Shown here in pieces: positions 32,442 to 44,113 of a stretch of 64,000 nt of DNA (its first letter is position 1; every line of letters starts with the position of its first letter). Both the position numbers and the translations under genes were made by a program. Location: contig JARFXM010000006.1 of assembly GCA_029532625.1 (NCBI GenBank), positions 2,170,001 to 2,234,000 of the forward strand. The letters run 5' to 3'. The notes beneath the pieces were generated by a model. It was not told the DNA's origin. It saw only the letters and a list, made by a program, of their open reading frames with translations, and did no database searches. The DNA comes from Lomentospora prolificans. Taxonomy: Eukaryota > Ascomycota > Sordariomycetes > Microascales > Microascaceae.

Positions 32442-32470
32442 ATGTTATGAAGCCCTCTTCCACGAATTAG
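32442..32470 (+). promoter_or_regulatory. Overlapping mini-uORFs before ARP10
   Basis: Two very short upstream frames overlap. One is ATG-TTA-TGA at 32442-32450, with a near-ideal GCCACC start context. The other is a seven-codon frame from 32447 to TAG at 32470. Both lie in the 85 nt before the ARP10 ATG. They could lower translation of ARP10 if the leader starts upstream of them, which is not known. Confidence 0.35.
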
Positions 32471-32526
32471 TGACAGCACGACTCCCGAGGCCCCTCCTGT
32501 CACTAAACTTCAACCGACAGCCCGAA

Positions 32527-34289
32527 ATGTCCGCCCCCCATCGCTCCGTCACTAACATCCGCGGCGGTCAGGGGCCGGGCAGTACTGTTACCCCCTCAAG
32601 CCCACACACTCCGCCCCGCGCTGCCCCATCCGCCTTTGGCTCCCCGTCTACTCTCCGTGCCGAGGAGGATTTGCTCGTCATAGAAATTGGGTCCCGGTTC
32701 TTGCGGGTGGGGTTCGCGGGTGATACCACGCCCAGAGTACAGCTCCAGCTGCCGCCTGAGCAGCAGCGGCGGGTGGGAGATTATAGACTATGGACAGCGA
32801 GTAGCGAGGAGGATTGGACGAAGCGGGAGAGGGGATCACACTGGGGCGAGGACTATGAGCTGTGGCGGTACGACGTGAGGTCGATAGACTTAGGCCTTGT
32901 GGAGGACAAGCTTCACAGGCTGCTCCGGGATGCATTCTCCAAGTAGGCTCCTATGGATGCTCGTTGCTGATGGCCTGTTTGTTAACTCCATGCAGATACC
33001 TCTTGATCGATTCGAAACCAAGGCGAATAGCCCTCGTACTACCCTCCTCCCTTCCTCTACCGCTACTTTCTACGACCCTAGACCTCCTATTCAACCACTT
33101 CCATGCGCCCATCATATCCCTCCTCTCGAGCGCTACAATGTCAACCGTCGCAGCAGGTGTGCGGTCAGCCCTCATAGTTGACCTCGGGTGGGCCGAGACT
33201 GTTGTCACAGCAGTGTATGAATATCGCGAAGTGAGCTGCACGAGAAGTGTGCGGGGAGGAAAGCACTTGGTGTCCTCGTTACACAAGGTACTCAAGGATG
33301 CGCTACGAGAACAAGGGACTGCCGTCCGCGAAACGGACGATAATGAAGCTGAAGAACGTCACATTCTTAGCTTCGGAGAATGTGAGGATATTTGCACAAG
33401 AGTAGTCTGGTGTAGGCCCTCCAATAAGACTGCCCAGTCACAACCAAGGGAGGGCGAGGGGTTGCCCACCGTCCAGGAGCAGGACGAGCTTGAGCACGAA
33501 GCCCCTTCAGCCGCTCGAGAGACTAAGACGGTTACCATTCCCCTCCAAACTACGAGGCCGCCAACAAGCCTGAGGATTCAATTTTCTCGGCTGGCTGATG
33601 CCTGCGAGAACACCTACTTTGAAGATAGACCCGGCGCACCCTACAGCTTTGATGATGAAGAGCTCCCGGCTCATTGGCTGATCTACCAACACCTACTCCA
33701 CTTACCCCTAGACGTACGGGCAACCTGCATGTCGCGCATAGTTTTTACCGGCGGGTGTTCCAAGATACTCGGCCTCAAGGGCAGGATATACGATGAGGTA
33801 GTTGAGCTTGCGCGTGCGAGGGAGTGGGATCCAGTGACAGGCCGCGGCGTAGAAGCTGTCAGGAAGAACCTCAAACTCCGTCGCCACGGCTCTAAACTAA
33901 CTAGCGGCGGCCCTACAGGCGTGCTCGGCCAAGACGAAGGCGACGAGGATGGAGTGTGGCACGACGCGGCCAACGCGGGCCCCGAGACCAACGCGATCGA
34001 TGAGAAGCTAGACAGGCGCAAGGCGCAAGCTGTTCACGGCGAGCTAAGAGCGGTCGAGTCGCTCGGGCCCTGGAGCGGCGCGAGCTTGACATGTCAGCTC
34101 AAGGTGCTGGCGGTCGCCAACGTGGAAAGGGAGGCCTGGCAGCTCCATGGGGTCAACGGTGCGTCAAGACCAGCAGACGTGGACGTCAAGACACAGCAGA
34201 GACAGAGCCTAGGGGCTGGAGGGTTGATGAGAGGTGCGGCTGGAGGCCAGGATCGAGCTTGGACTCTTGGTCCATGGGGGACGTTATAA
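32527..34289 (+). CDS. Actin-related protein Arp10 (dynactin subunit)
   Basis: Arp10/Arp11 caps the pointed end of the Arp1 filament of dynactin, the dynein activator. In Neurospora the gene is known as ro-7. Exons 32527-32942 and 32996-34289 join across a 53-nt intron to give 569 residues. The actin-fold start is seen as LLVIEIGSRFLRVGFAGDTTPR (about residues 48-68), then LVEDKLHRLLRDAFSKYLLI with KPRRIALVLPSSLP after the intron. The phosphate-2-like loop is SALIVDLGWAETVVTAVYE, and a late motif SRIVFTGGCSKILGLKGRI corresponds to the actin TGG region. The N-terminal 45 residues are Ser/Pro-rich and the last 100 or so form a low-complexity extension, so it is longer than yeast Arp10. Family assignment is by these motifs. 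Confidence 0.88.
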
Positions 34290-35548
34290 GTGGGAAAGGG
34301 AAAAAGTGTTGAGATGGCTGAAAACGACTTGATACCCTGCGAGAGAATCCTTGTTCTATTCTAGAGTGCTAGAATTGTAAGTCTAATGACTACCGTATGA
34401 TTTGTGGTGCCAATACGCGGCCAAATCTTTTGGGTGGTGTCGTTGGAGTCCTCCCGCGGCAGAATAATTCCTCCCTCCCCTGTGGCTCAGACGTGTTCAG
34501 ACGCGCGTATCGACACTGTCAAACAACCCACGCTCACCATGTAATCTTACAGTGTTATTAACATATACACTGTTTCAATCCCGCAATCTCGCGCGGATGG
34601 TGAGGGGCAGTGCAAGTTCGACAAGGTCCATCACCATGATTCCACCATCAAGCCAAGCTAGCCCCGAGCGGCGAGGAATTCCGGTTGTAGTATAAACCAT
34701 TTCCCACCCCGTGTTCAGCTCCTTATCAGCACACCAGGCAACGCTGGCGAGTGTAATTAATCCCCAGGGCTTACTTGTACAGTTAGGATGACGGATCCAA
34801 AGATTCAACAGCAAGGGGATAGCCCACAGCTGAGCACTTCATAAGAGCGTCTATCACCCGGCAAAGACCGGTTTGTTTAATTTCTGGCCACCTCTGTCGT
34901 GGATCAGTCGCCAACTACTTTTTTGTTTCGTCTTCCACACTTCGCTGTAGATCTTTCGATACTTTGGTCTGTTTGGGCTGGCAGAGGGAGAAGTATATTG
35001 AGGGAACACTTCCCCCCATCCTGCAGTACCTGGCTTCATTGTGGCCCCTCCTCTGATTGGGCTGGCGGGTTGGATTCAAAACCCCCCATCGCTGGCAAAA
35101 GCGCCACATCCTGTTTGTTTAGTCCGCTGGACCCTGTATTTTCTGTTGCCGTCCGTGGAGTCTCGCGGAGACTTGTGTCCAACAACCGGACGGAAACCAA
35201 ACGAGGTGGTGGATTCTGGAGTCTGAACCCCGCCATCACAAGTCACCTCAGATATCGCTAATTCTTATAGCGAGGGGCCAAACCACCACCCACCTTTGTT
35301 TAGCCTTTCTCCTTCCCTTCCCTCCGGACCTCTGACGTTCCCCTGCACCATTCCCTCCGGGGCCAATCCAGACTCAGACCTCGTCGAGTCCCTCAATCTT
35401 ATCGGTTCTCGGAAATAATCAAAGTTTTTTTGTCGCCAGCGCCAACAACGAGTAGCACGCCGATCCCGTTTTTCTCTTTTACCTTTCCACCCCGCCGTCG
35501 ATCAGTGCAAAACCCCTCCAAACAACCACGCATACAAACAACACGTCA
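34290..35548. other. Intergenic, promoter of the WW-domain gene
   Basis: No gene is recognised. The last 250 bp are pyrimidine-rich, as is usual before fungal start codons. Small frames at 34575-34814 and 34899-35261 show no domain or coding character. Confidence 0.5.
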
Positions 35549-37058
35549 ATGGCGGGGCCAGGATCCCCAAGCAACGAGGGCGGGCCGAGCTATGCTCCCC
35601 CGCCGCTTCCCGCTGGCTGGATTGCCCAGTGGGATGGTGCGAGCAAAAAGTACTATTTCGTGCAGCTCTCGACGGGCGTCTCGCAGTGGGAGATTCCCAC
35701 CGAAGCCGCTCCCACCGGAGTGACCCCTAGCCCCAACGTGGACCACCCCTACGGCACCCCGCCGCTGGCCGAGATCATCACCCATCCGGACGGCAGCCAG
35801 ACGAGGAGGCACCCTGACGGGACAATGGAGCCTGTTATGCCTACTGACGGGTCGAGGGGCATTGGTGGCGGAGACGGCGACCGCGGTCTTGGTGTAAGTC
35901 TGGATTTCCTTCTTCTCTGATGCGCATTCACGCCTTTTTTTTTAATCTTATTTTTTCTTTATAATGTATACCCGAGCAGAGAGAAACTGACAGCAGTACT
36001 GCTCTTTAGAGTATGGCGTTCAATCTACTAGCCGGAGGCAACAAGAAACAGCACAACCAGTCGAACCAGTCGAATAGCCCACTCGGTCTCGCGGGGCAGC
36101 TCATCGGTAGCGTCGCTGGCGGCGGCGGACACAGTAGCAGTGGCGGTGGCGGCGGGAAGAACTCCGGCGCTGGAAAGCTCGTCGGCGCATTGGCCTCGAA
36201 TCTATTCTCGTCGGGCGGCAATAGTGGTGGCAAGCCGCCGCAGAACTACCATGGCGATAGCTCGTCCAGCTCCGGTGCCCACGGTGCCCACGGCTCTGGT
36301 GGTCTGATAGGCGGCGTGGCCTCGTTCTTGGGCGGTGGAAAACACAACAATTCGGTATGTCATCACGGGGTGATGGTATTAGGGGAAGCGCGTTGCTAAC
36401 GTCGCTGCAGGGCCAGAACTTTGGATACTCTGGTGCCGGAACCGGCGGTACTTACTCTGGACAGGAGCCGCCTACCTCTTACCAGGCGCCGGCCCCTGGG
36501 TCTGCGCCGCCTTCGAGCTCGCATTCGCAGCAGGGTCATGGAGGGTCGCACTCGCAGCCTCACTCGTATAACCCCCCTTCCAACCAGCAATCACAGAACT
36601 ATTATCCTCCTTCCGGCCAGGATCACAGTCAAGACCACGGTCAAGGCCACGGTCAAGGTCACGGCCAGAACCACGGCTCTGGATACGGGCCCTCCGGACA
36701 CGGCCCGGGGCACAATTCTGGACAGCCCGGCTATGGACAACCACAGGGTCACAACAGTTACGCTCCGCCATCTGGTCAGTCTAACTACGGAACTCCTAGC
36801 CAGCCCAGCTATGGTGCGCCGCCTAATCAGCCTAGCTATGGCGCTCCTCCAAGCCAACCCGGTTACGGAGCTCCTCCAAGCCAACCCAGTTACGGAGCTC
36901 CTCCAAGCCAACCCAGTTACGGGGCCCCCCCAAGCCAGCCTTCCTATGGCCAACCGCCTTCTCAGTACGGCAGCGGGGGTCACAGCGGTCAGTCATACCA
37001 GCCGCCCTCCCAATACGGTGGCTCGAGCGGTCAATTCGGTAGCAACCCTCACTACTAG
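35549..37058 (+). CDS. WW-domain protein with Gly-rich and Pro/Gln/Tyr-rich tail
   Basis: Exons 35549-35893, 36010-36354 and 36411-37058 give 445 residues. All junctions are phase 0, with donors GTAAGT and GTATGT. One WW domain (residues about 18-52, PLPAGWIAQWDGASKKYYF then VSQWEIP) has both signature tryptophans and the YYF block, so it should bind proline-rich ligands. A glycine/serine-rich region with amphipathic segments (LGLAGQLIGSVAGGGG; LVGALASNLFSSGG; LIGGVASFLGGG) follows, then a tail of HGQGHGQ and GAPPSQPSY repeats. It has no signal peptide. Its composition resembles prion-like, condensate-forming proteins. No function is known to me for this architecture, though similar WW proteins are common in filamentous fungi. 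Confidence 0.85.
36840..36947 (+). repeat. Coding tandem repeat, four 27-bp units
   Basis: Units 36840-36866, 36867-36893, 36894-36920 and 36921-36947 each encode G-A-P-P-S-Q-P-(G/S)-Y. The second and third are nearly identical in DNA, indicating recent expansion. The fourth has drifted at synonymous sites. Less regular copies precede them from about 36800. Confidence 0.9.
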
Positions 37059-37571
37059 AACCAAGTATGAGTTTTGAGGGCCTTTGCAGATTTGCGAAAG
37101 CGCTGCGTTGTTTCGGAATGGGAAGGGATACAGGTGTCACAATGCGCATCTTGTTGGGAAAACTGACAAGCTTTGTTTATCTTGGACTTTACTTTTTTCT
37201 TTTTTCTATATGTTTTGAAGCACGAATTTATAACGCTCGATATGTTTCTTAAGCCGTCCTATTTCCATTTTTCCCCTTCATCCAATGCATAATATCGTTG
37301 TTCGGCCTTTCACGAACCGACTCTTAAATATTCTGTTTTTCATCATATAACCCCGTTACTCCGCGGGGCTTCTGGGCCCATATTGGAAGAGTGTGCCTGA
37401 AAGACCCGAGTGTTGTCGATGTGTTGAAGTGTACGCTGCTAAGATCCGTAGAGACCAGGGGAGATTGGGAGCGCATGGCTAATGTAAACGATGCATACAT
37501 TTATTTCTCCTATATTTGTACGCTGGTAATATACATACAAAAATACACGGCCAGGCCATAACTAGAGTTCT
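37059..37571. other. Convergent intergenic, 3' flanks
   Basis: The 3' flanks of the WW-domain gene (+) and the PGA1-like gene (-) meet here. It is AT-richer than the coding sequence. Nothing else is recognised. Confidence 0.5.
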
Positions 37572-38336
37572 TTAGTTGTGCTTCTTAACATTGACGTCCT
37601 CGCCTCCCCGCGCAACTCGCACCATGGCGCCAGACACCCATCTCGCGACGACCCACGCCACGGGCACAAGGGCGGCGATGTACCCTACCGTCGGTACAAG
37701 AGAGCGCGGTAGTACGTTGAAGAGGAAGGGATCGAGAATAAGGTCGACGTACACCGGCTCCGGGTTCGTCATGAGCTTTTTATTCTCGGTAAAGTAGTCA
37801 GCCGCGGTGATGACGCGCAGGAGTAGCTTTGACGACTCGGTCTTGGTTTTGGCGTCCGCATCTTCTCGTGGCTTCTGAGACGCTGCGTAGGCGGAGAGAG
37901 AGGTGATGAGATCTGCGTCGTCGAGGACCTCGGGGACGGTGTATGTCGTCAAGGTAAACGCCGTAGGTTGCTACCGCTTGGTGAGTTTTCTATGATGCAT
38001 CAGGTAAACAAAGAAGAGGTGAGTTGAACTTACGGTGGCAGCCCAGCAGACGCGGACCTCATACCTCTGGTCCGGGTTCAGGTCGTCGAGGAGGTACCAT
38101 GACTCGGAACCCGGGGAGGCGGCGGAGGGAAACTGCGCGGGGAGGTGGGTGCGGATGGAGAAGTTGGTGGATGTGAGGACGGGGAGGGTGGTGAGGTACC
38201 AAGGGGCTAAGGTAGGGTGTTGGGCCGTGTTGGAGGAGGGTTGGGGTGCAAGGAATATGGCCTTCTCGGTGTTGGCAATAGTGAGGATGGGAAGAGAGAG
38301 AATGGATGTAAGGAGGGAGAGCTTTGGGACGCGCAT
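37572..38336 (-). CDS. PGA1-like ER protein (GPI mannosyltransferase II co-factor)
   Basis: Two exons (38336-38034 and 37970-37572, phase 0) encode 233 residues. An N-terminal signal peptide (MRVPKLSLLTSILSLPILTI, cleavage about residue 21) is followed by NTEKAIFLAP and a lumenal domain with YEVRVCWAATQPTAF spanning the splice junction. One membrane helix lies near residues 192-214 (LVPTVGYIAALVPVAWVVAR). The chain ends KKHN, a canonical KKxx dilysine ER-retrieval signal on a cytosolic tail. This layout and the N-terminal motif fit Pga1, the partner of Gpi18 that adds the second mannose to GPI anchors. The assignment is by layout and remembered fungal relatives, so it is moderate. Divergent from HIS6. 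Confidence 0.68.
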
Positions 38337-39072
38337 CGTGATGAAGCTTGCGGGATGACCCGTGTGATTACTCTAGCTGTTGAGTCGTGAGTGATGTCGT
38401 TGCGTCTCGGATGGCGATCGAGGGGCAATGGAGTATGCTCTGAATGAAGGGTTTAAGAAAGCATTTGATACATAGATTTATAGCTTGCGACTGATATGCC
38501 GGTGTTTGAAGCAGCTAAGGGATGGATGGATCTAGATCCATCAATTGGATGATAGCTGTGCTCAAGCTGTGATGAGAGCCTGGGGCCAGCAAGAGTTCAT
38601 GAATATGTGCGAGCACGCACTGTATCGTTCACCCGATTACGAACTCTGCCTGGGCATGTGAGACACTCGAGAAGCCAAGAATGCTGTTCAAATAAGTTTG
38701 ATAGGCGATTTTAACTACAACCTCTCAAAATTGACAAGTTGGAGCTGCTCTGGGGGAGAAGTTAACATACTCGAACTCCTCGTGGAAGAGCTCTAGCTCC
38801 GTGTGGAGCCAACCAAGCCAGTCCGTGGGCGATGACTACTTGTACTACATCACTGGCACATGCCAGCTAAATGGTGGGACGTCAAAATGGAGGGGCATCC
38901 AGCGCAAGTACTACCTGAGCTGCATCAAAACTTTTTGATACCCTCCACGGAACCACCGTCGTCGCCCGTTGTCAGCTTCTATTCAGTCAGCCCTGGTGGC
39001 TTGTTATACCACAGACCTCTCCTTCACACTAGTTGACTTATTTGGGAGCATTTCCAGCCTCTCCCACCCGCC
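38337..39072. promoter_or_regulatory. Divergent promoter, PGA1-like / HIS6
   Basis: 736 bp lie between the two start codons. A TGAGTCG word near 38382 is one base off the TGA(C/G)TCA site of the general amino-acid control activator (Gcn4/CPC1), but it lies far from the HIS6 start and may be chance. No TATA consensus is visible. Confidence 0.4.
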
Positions 39073-40023
39073 ATGACCCGGTTTCGGCCCTGCATCGACC
39101 TCCACGCGGGGCAGGTCAAGCAGATTGTCGGCGGCACCCTGGACAGCGAATCCGCCGCGCTCAAGACCAACTTCGTCTCCCACCTACCGCCGGCGCACTT
39201 TTCGAAACTCTATAGGGACAGCGAGCTGGCGGGCGCGCACGTCATCATGCTGGGTCCCGGAAACACAGAGGCGGCTAGGGAAGCGCTCGAGGCCTGGCCT
39301 GGTGGTCTTCAGGTTGGAGGGGGCATCACGGATCAAAATGCGCAAGAGTGGATTGACGCGGGTGCGGAAAAGGTGCGCAATTGGATTCCACGGGGTGATG
39401 GTGGGTGGAAGGATGAAGCGCGAGCTGACAATTCCGTTGCAGGTCATCATCACTTCGTATCTCTTCCCGGAGGGAAAGTTTAGCCAGGAGCGACTGGATG
39501 CCGTGTTACGGAATCTGGGAAACGACAGGAGCAAGCTGGTCATTGATCTTAGCTGTCGAAAGACGGGGGAGCAGAGCTGGCATGTGGCTATGAACAAATG
39601 GCAGAAGATTACGGATATGGAAGTCAACCAAGGTCAGTAATTTTTTTTTTCTCTTTTCGCGTTCGAGCTTGACATGAGGCTCAGTTCCTCATCCCCTTCC
39701 CTGCTTGCCTGGCATTGTAGCTAAAAACATCTTCTTCAGATTCTATAAGACAGCTCGAGCCTTACTGTTCCGAGTTCCTCATTCACGCCGCCGATAACGA
39801 GGGCCTACAGAAGGGCATCGATGAGGAGCTCGTCAAGAGGTTAGCAGAGTGGTGCACTATTCCTGTCACATACGCCGGTGGTGCGCGGCACCTTGAAGAT
39901 TTAGACCAGGTGAAGAGCATCAGCAACGGAAAGGTAGATTTGACAATTGGGAGTGCTTTGGACTGCTTCGGCGGATCAGGCGTCAAGTTTGACGATTGTG
40001 TCGCGTGGAACAAGAGACAATAG
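39073..40023 (+). CDS. HIS6: ProFAR isomerase, histidine biosynthesis step 4
   Basis: Phosphoribosylformimino-5-aminoimidazole carboxamide ribotide isomerase, a cytosolic (beta/alpha)8-barrel enzyme. Exons 39073-39372, 39443-39632 and 39740-40023 give 257 residues. The introns keep frame, and the first donor GTGCGC is read through in an unspliced frame. Key segments are FRPCIDLHAGQVKQIVGG with the first catalytic Asp, then HVIMLGPGN and GGLQVGGGI in the first half. VIDLSCRK and VTYAGGARHLEDLD form the second phosphate-binding half, and the protein ends in LTIGSALDCFGG. Length equals that of yeast His6 (about 260). No odd feature. Confidence 0.96.
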
Positions 40024-42139
40024 CTGCCTGAGACACGTCTAGGGAATCGGGTAGAATGGCGACCTTTGCTCGCTTGATGAAGAAACCAAGTGAGACAATG
40101 CCTTCCACACTTCTTGATATCCATGAAGAATGTGATGCTGCGAAAAGCAAATTTTCCGACCTCTGCGACTGCATGTCTCAAGCAAGGAGAGGGGCATTGC
40201 GACCTCGATACTCATTTTTTTTTCTCTGGGAGCTGCCTTGGGACATAGGTGCACGGAAAAAGGCTATCGTAACCTTGCTAACACCGGCTACCAATGGTTG
40301 AGATATCAGAATCGTCGAGATGCTCTCACCCACCGATCCTACGTTGTGGGCATTCTCGTCCCGCCATGTTGTTACGCCGTGGCCGGAAAACCTAAGGCCA
40401 TGGTTTGTCCTGGGTATTGCACTCTCATATTGCACATTATTATGTTCTTTTGTCGTTTCCCGTCCTGGATTCGCATGTATGTGGATTGTTTCGGAACTTA
40501 TCGATTAAACCCTCGAATATCGAATAGTGAAGCATGAAAAGCTATGGCCATTCACACAACTAAGGTTTCGAGATTCTCAACGTATCGGTGTGGGAGACTG
40601 GGGAACGTCATCTGGATCCCAAGATCCTGGTCCGCTGTGCCCACCTACCTGTGCAAGGACCCCTGATCCGTTGAATCCAGACCCCTGTCTAAAGGGTCGA
40701 CTTTGACAGCGCTCAAAATTACTGGCGGAGTTTGAGCCCCGTCAACCCGAGAGGCGGGCATCGAACGAGCCATCTTGTTTCCTCAAAAACAAGGCAATGG
40801 TATGGAATCATTGTCATTTACGAAGGCCATCATGATAAACCTAGGGGCCGCCTCCTTTTCTGTCAGCGTCAGAATACGGCTGCCTAGCAAGTGTTGTGGA
40901 TCGAGAGTAAACAGTCGGCTCGGGGGAGGGGGAAGCCACGTCCGAGAGGAGCTTGCATTCATTGGACCCAGCCCACCCTCTGCCCTTTGCTAACGTACGG
41001 CGGGCTGGTGTATAGGGTACTTTCAACAAGTGGGAAAAATACGGTCACCACTGGCCCAGAGCTCCAGGGGCCGAGCACTGATCTGGTGCTGGTACCTGGC
41101 ACCGTTCGATTGGAGTGCAGCCCTCGTGCACCGTTCAAGTTTGATGAGGAAACCGGCATTTGAGTGGTCGCCGCCGCCATGGTGGGAATTATCGGCACGG
41201 CGCTTACTGCTTCGAGACAATCCCAATTTGCGGGATGGGCCATAATTACATCGCAGTACTTTTTAGTTTAGAGAACCTTCACACCAGGAGACGGGACTTT
41301 CTGTGGAAACTATGAAGGGACAATCAGACGAGGGCCCCTGGGTATTTCGTACGAGATTGCCGTATTGGTACTGTGAAATCAAACTTAATGATGGTCGCTA
41401 TCATGGTGTTGCACCCAGCTGGGCCACCCACGGTAGATGGACACATTGGGAGGATCATCGGAAATCGGTCTAGGGAGCCAAGACTGGCCTGATGGTCGAG
41501 TCAGACTGTGGTTACCTCCACAAACTAGCCTGGTGCTGGAAGTAGTCTCGGAGCGTGCACGGTAGCACGAGGGGGTCGCGTAGTGGTTAGTAAACACCAC
41601 TGGAACGAACGCCCACGCAGGAGTGGTCGTGGTAGGAGTCTAACACCTGTTGATTGATAGCCAGCGTTACTTGAATGTTTGGCAGATGGCGCGCCGGTAC
41701 AAGTTCCTGCTGTGAGAGGGGGTTAACTGTGACGGAGGTAACAGATACCTTGCTGCTCGGTGCCACCGCTGCAGGACAGGAAGCCAATCCTGCGGAGCGA
41801 TTGGTACTGATTACCAAGCTCTCAAAGGCAAGTTCCGGTCGGTCCCACGCCCTAACTGCCCAAGACCCCATAATTTCCACGGGGGGGTCGCCTGTACATT
41901 ATTTTTTCCCCCTTGGGTGGAGGCACCCATTTTGAGAGGCGCCCACCACACTCTACTATTGCGGGTAACCCCCTATCAATGTCAACAAGAGAAAAATTCC
42001 CCTTCCGCTACATACTTCCCTCACTCCACCTTTCACGACCCTTTCTTTAAACCAATTCCAACTCCCATCATCCCGTTTCCTCTCCGACCTTGTTTATCGT
42101 CAGTTTCTTCCCTTGGTTCGGTCATCTTGAGACTCCAAA
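40024..42139. other. Long intergenic before alpha-tubulin
   Basis: No gene is supported in these 2.1 kb. An imperfect palindrome centred on GGTACC is near 41090. The last 200 bp before the tubulin start are CT-rich, as expected for a strongly expressed fungal gene. Small frames here lack any recognisable domain. Confidence 0.5.
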
Positions 42140-44113
42140 ATGCGTGAGATTATCTCGATCAACGGTATGTGCCCCCCTCCTCTGCCCTCGACCCCTCCTT
42201 CGACGCGTTGCTCACCGCATCGTGTTGTGGTGATGCCCCTTCTCCACCTCTGTTCCCCGTGCTAACCCAGTCTCCCTCTATAGTCGGTCAGGCTGGTTGC
42301 CAGATCGCCAACTCTTGCTGGGAGGTAAGCTGAATTGCCCCTTTGCCGCATCGAAGCTCTCTTCTGGATGTCTTTGATGGCATCGGCCCGGGTTTCCCCC
42401 CTTTTTTGGTCCCGCTCCAGGCCCAATTTTGCCCGGAAATCGCTCCGTGGCCCATGAAAAGCTTCGCAGTCTTATCCGTCGTAGGCGATCAAACCAACTA
42501 ACTAGACTGGGCCTCGTAGCTCTACTGCCTTGAGCACGGTATTCAGGTAGGCACTCCTCACCGTCTCTTCCATAGCATCCACGCTGCTAACATGCCTTTG
42601 CCATACAGCCCGATGGCTACCTGACTGAGGAGCGCAAGGCCGCTGATCCCGACCATGGCTTCAGCACTTTCTTCTCTGAGACTGGTACGTGCACGCGCCA
42701 TCATCCATCGTTCTTTGTACGACCAAGGGCTCTCCTAATATTGTTGTGAGCTTCCCGTTCAGGCCAGGGAAAGTACGTTCCCCGAACCATCTACTGCGAT
42801 CTCGAGCCCAACGTCGTCGATGAGGTCCGCACCGGTGCCTACAGGAGCCTCTTCCACCCTGAGCAGATGATTACCGGCAAGGAGGATGCTTCCAACAACT
42901 ACGCCCGTGGCCACTACACCGTGGGCAAGGAGCTCATCGACCCCGTTCTGGACAAGGTGCGACGTGTTGCCGACAACTGTGTTGGTCTTCAGGGATTCCT
43001 TGTTTTCCACTCCTTTGGTGGTGGTACCGGTTCCGGTTTTGGTGCTCTCCTCATGGAGCGCCTCTCTCTCGACTATGGCAAGAAGAGCAAGCTCGAGTTC
43101 TGCGTCTACCCCGCTCCCCAGACCGCCACCTCTGTTGTTGAGCCTTACAACTCTATCCTCACCACCCACACCACCCTTGAGCACTCCGACTGCTCCTTCA
43201 TGGTTGACAACGAGGCCATCTACGATATCTGCCGCCGCAACCTCGGCTTGGAGCGCCCCGACTACGAGAACCTCAACAGGCTGATTGCCCAGGGTATGTG
43301 TAAATTAAAGCTACTGTCTTCATTTGCTAGACGAGACCACCATGGCTTTTTGATAATGACCTAGTATAACTGACAATTTCGGGTTTAGTCGTCTCTTCCA
43401 TCACCGCCTCTCTCCGATTCGACGGCTCCCTCAACGTCGACCTGAACGAGTTCCAGACCAACCTCGTTCCTTACCCCCGTATCCACTTCCCTCTCGTTGC
43501 CTACGCCCCCGTCATCTCCGCGGCCAAGGCTGCCCACGAGGCCAACTCCGTCCAAGAAATCACCATGTCCTGCTTCGAGCCCAACAACCAGATGGTCAAG
43601 TGTGATCCCCGCAGCGGCAAATACATGGCTACCTGCCTTCTGTACCGCGGTGATGTCGTCCCCAAGGACGCTCACGCCGCTGTCGCCACCCTCAAGACTA
43701 AGCGCACGATTCAGTTCGTTGACTGGTGCCCTACCGGCTTCAAGCTCGGTATCTGCTACCAGCCTCCCGAGATGGTCCCCAACGGCGACCTCGCCAAGGT
43801 TAACCGCGCTGTGTAAGTGTTTTCTATCGATTGTGTCGTTCTCCACTTGTGCGTGGTTTCCACGAAGCTAACATCGTTAACTTACAGCTGCATGCTCTCC
43901 AACACCACGGCCATCGCCGAGGCTTGGTCCGCTCTGTCCAACAAGTTCGATCTCATGTACTCGAAGCGTGCCTTCGTCCACTGGTACGTTGGTGAGGGTA
44001 TGGAGGAGGGTGAGTTCTCGGAGGCCCGTGAGGACTTGGCTGCGCTCGAGCGCGATTACGAGGAGGTGGCAGCCGACTCTCTCGAGGGCGAGGAGCTCGA
44101 GGCCGAGTACTAG
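42140..44113 (+). CDS. Alpha-tubulin
   Basis: Microtubule subunit of 449 residues encoded by seven exons: 42140-42164, 42284-42324, 42520-42546, 42609-42684, 42763-43293, 43389-43812 and 43888-44113. The first four exons are only 25, 41, 27 and 76 nt, typical of fungal tubulin genes, and together give MREIISINVGQAGCQIANSC onwards. The GTP-binding glycine loop GGGTGSGFG lies at about residues 142-150. The M-loop and C-terminal regions are standard, and the acidic tail ends EGEELEAEY with a terminal tyrosine. No residue equivalent to acetylated Lys40 is seen in the short N-terminal loop. All splice sites are GT..AG and all phases agree. Cofactor A, in the same folding pathway, is also in this window. 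Confidence 0.98.

Noticed and set aside
36840..36947. Regular direct repeats that could suggest a CRISPR-like array
   Set aside because: They are contiguous in-frame coding units without spacers, in a eukaryotic gene.
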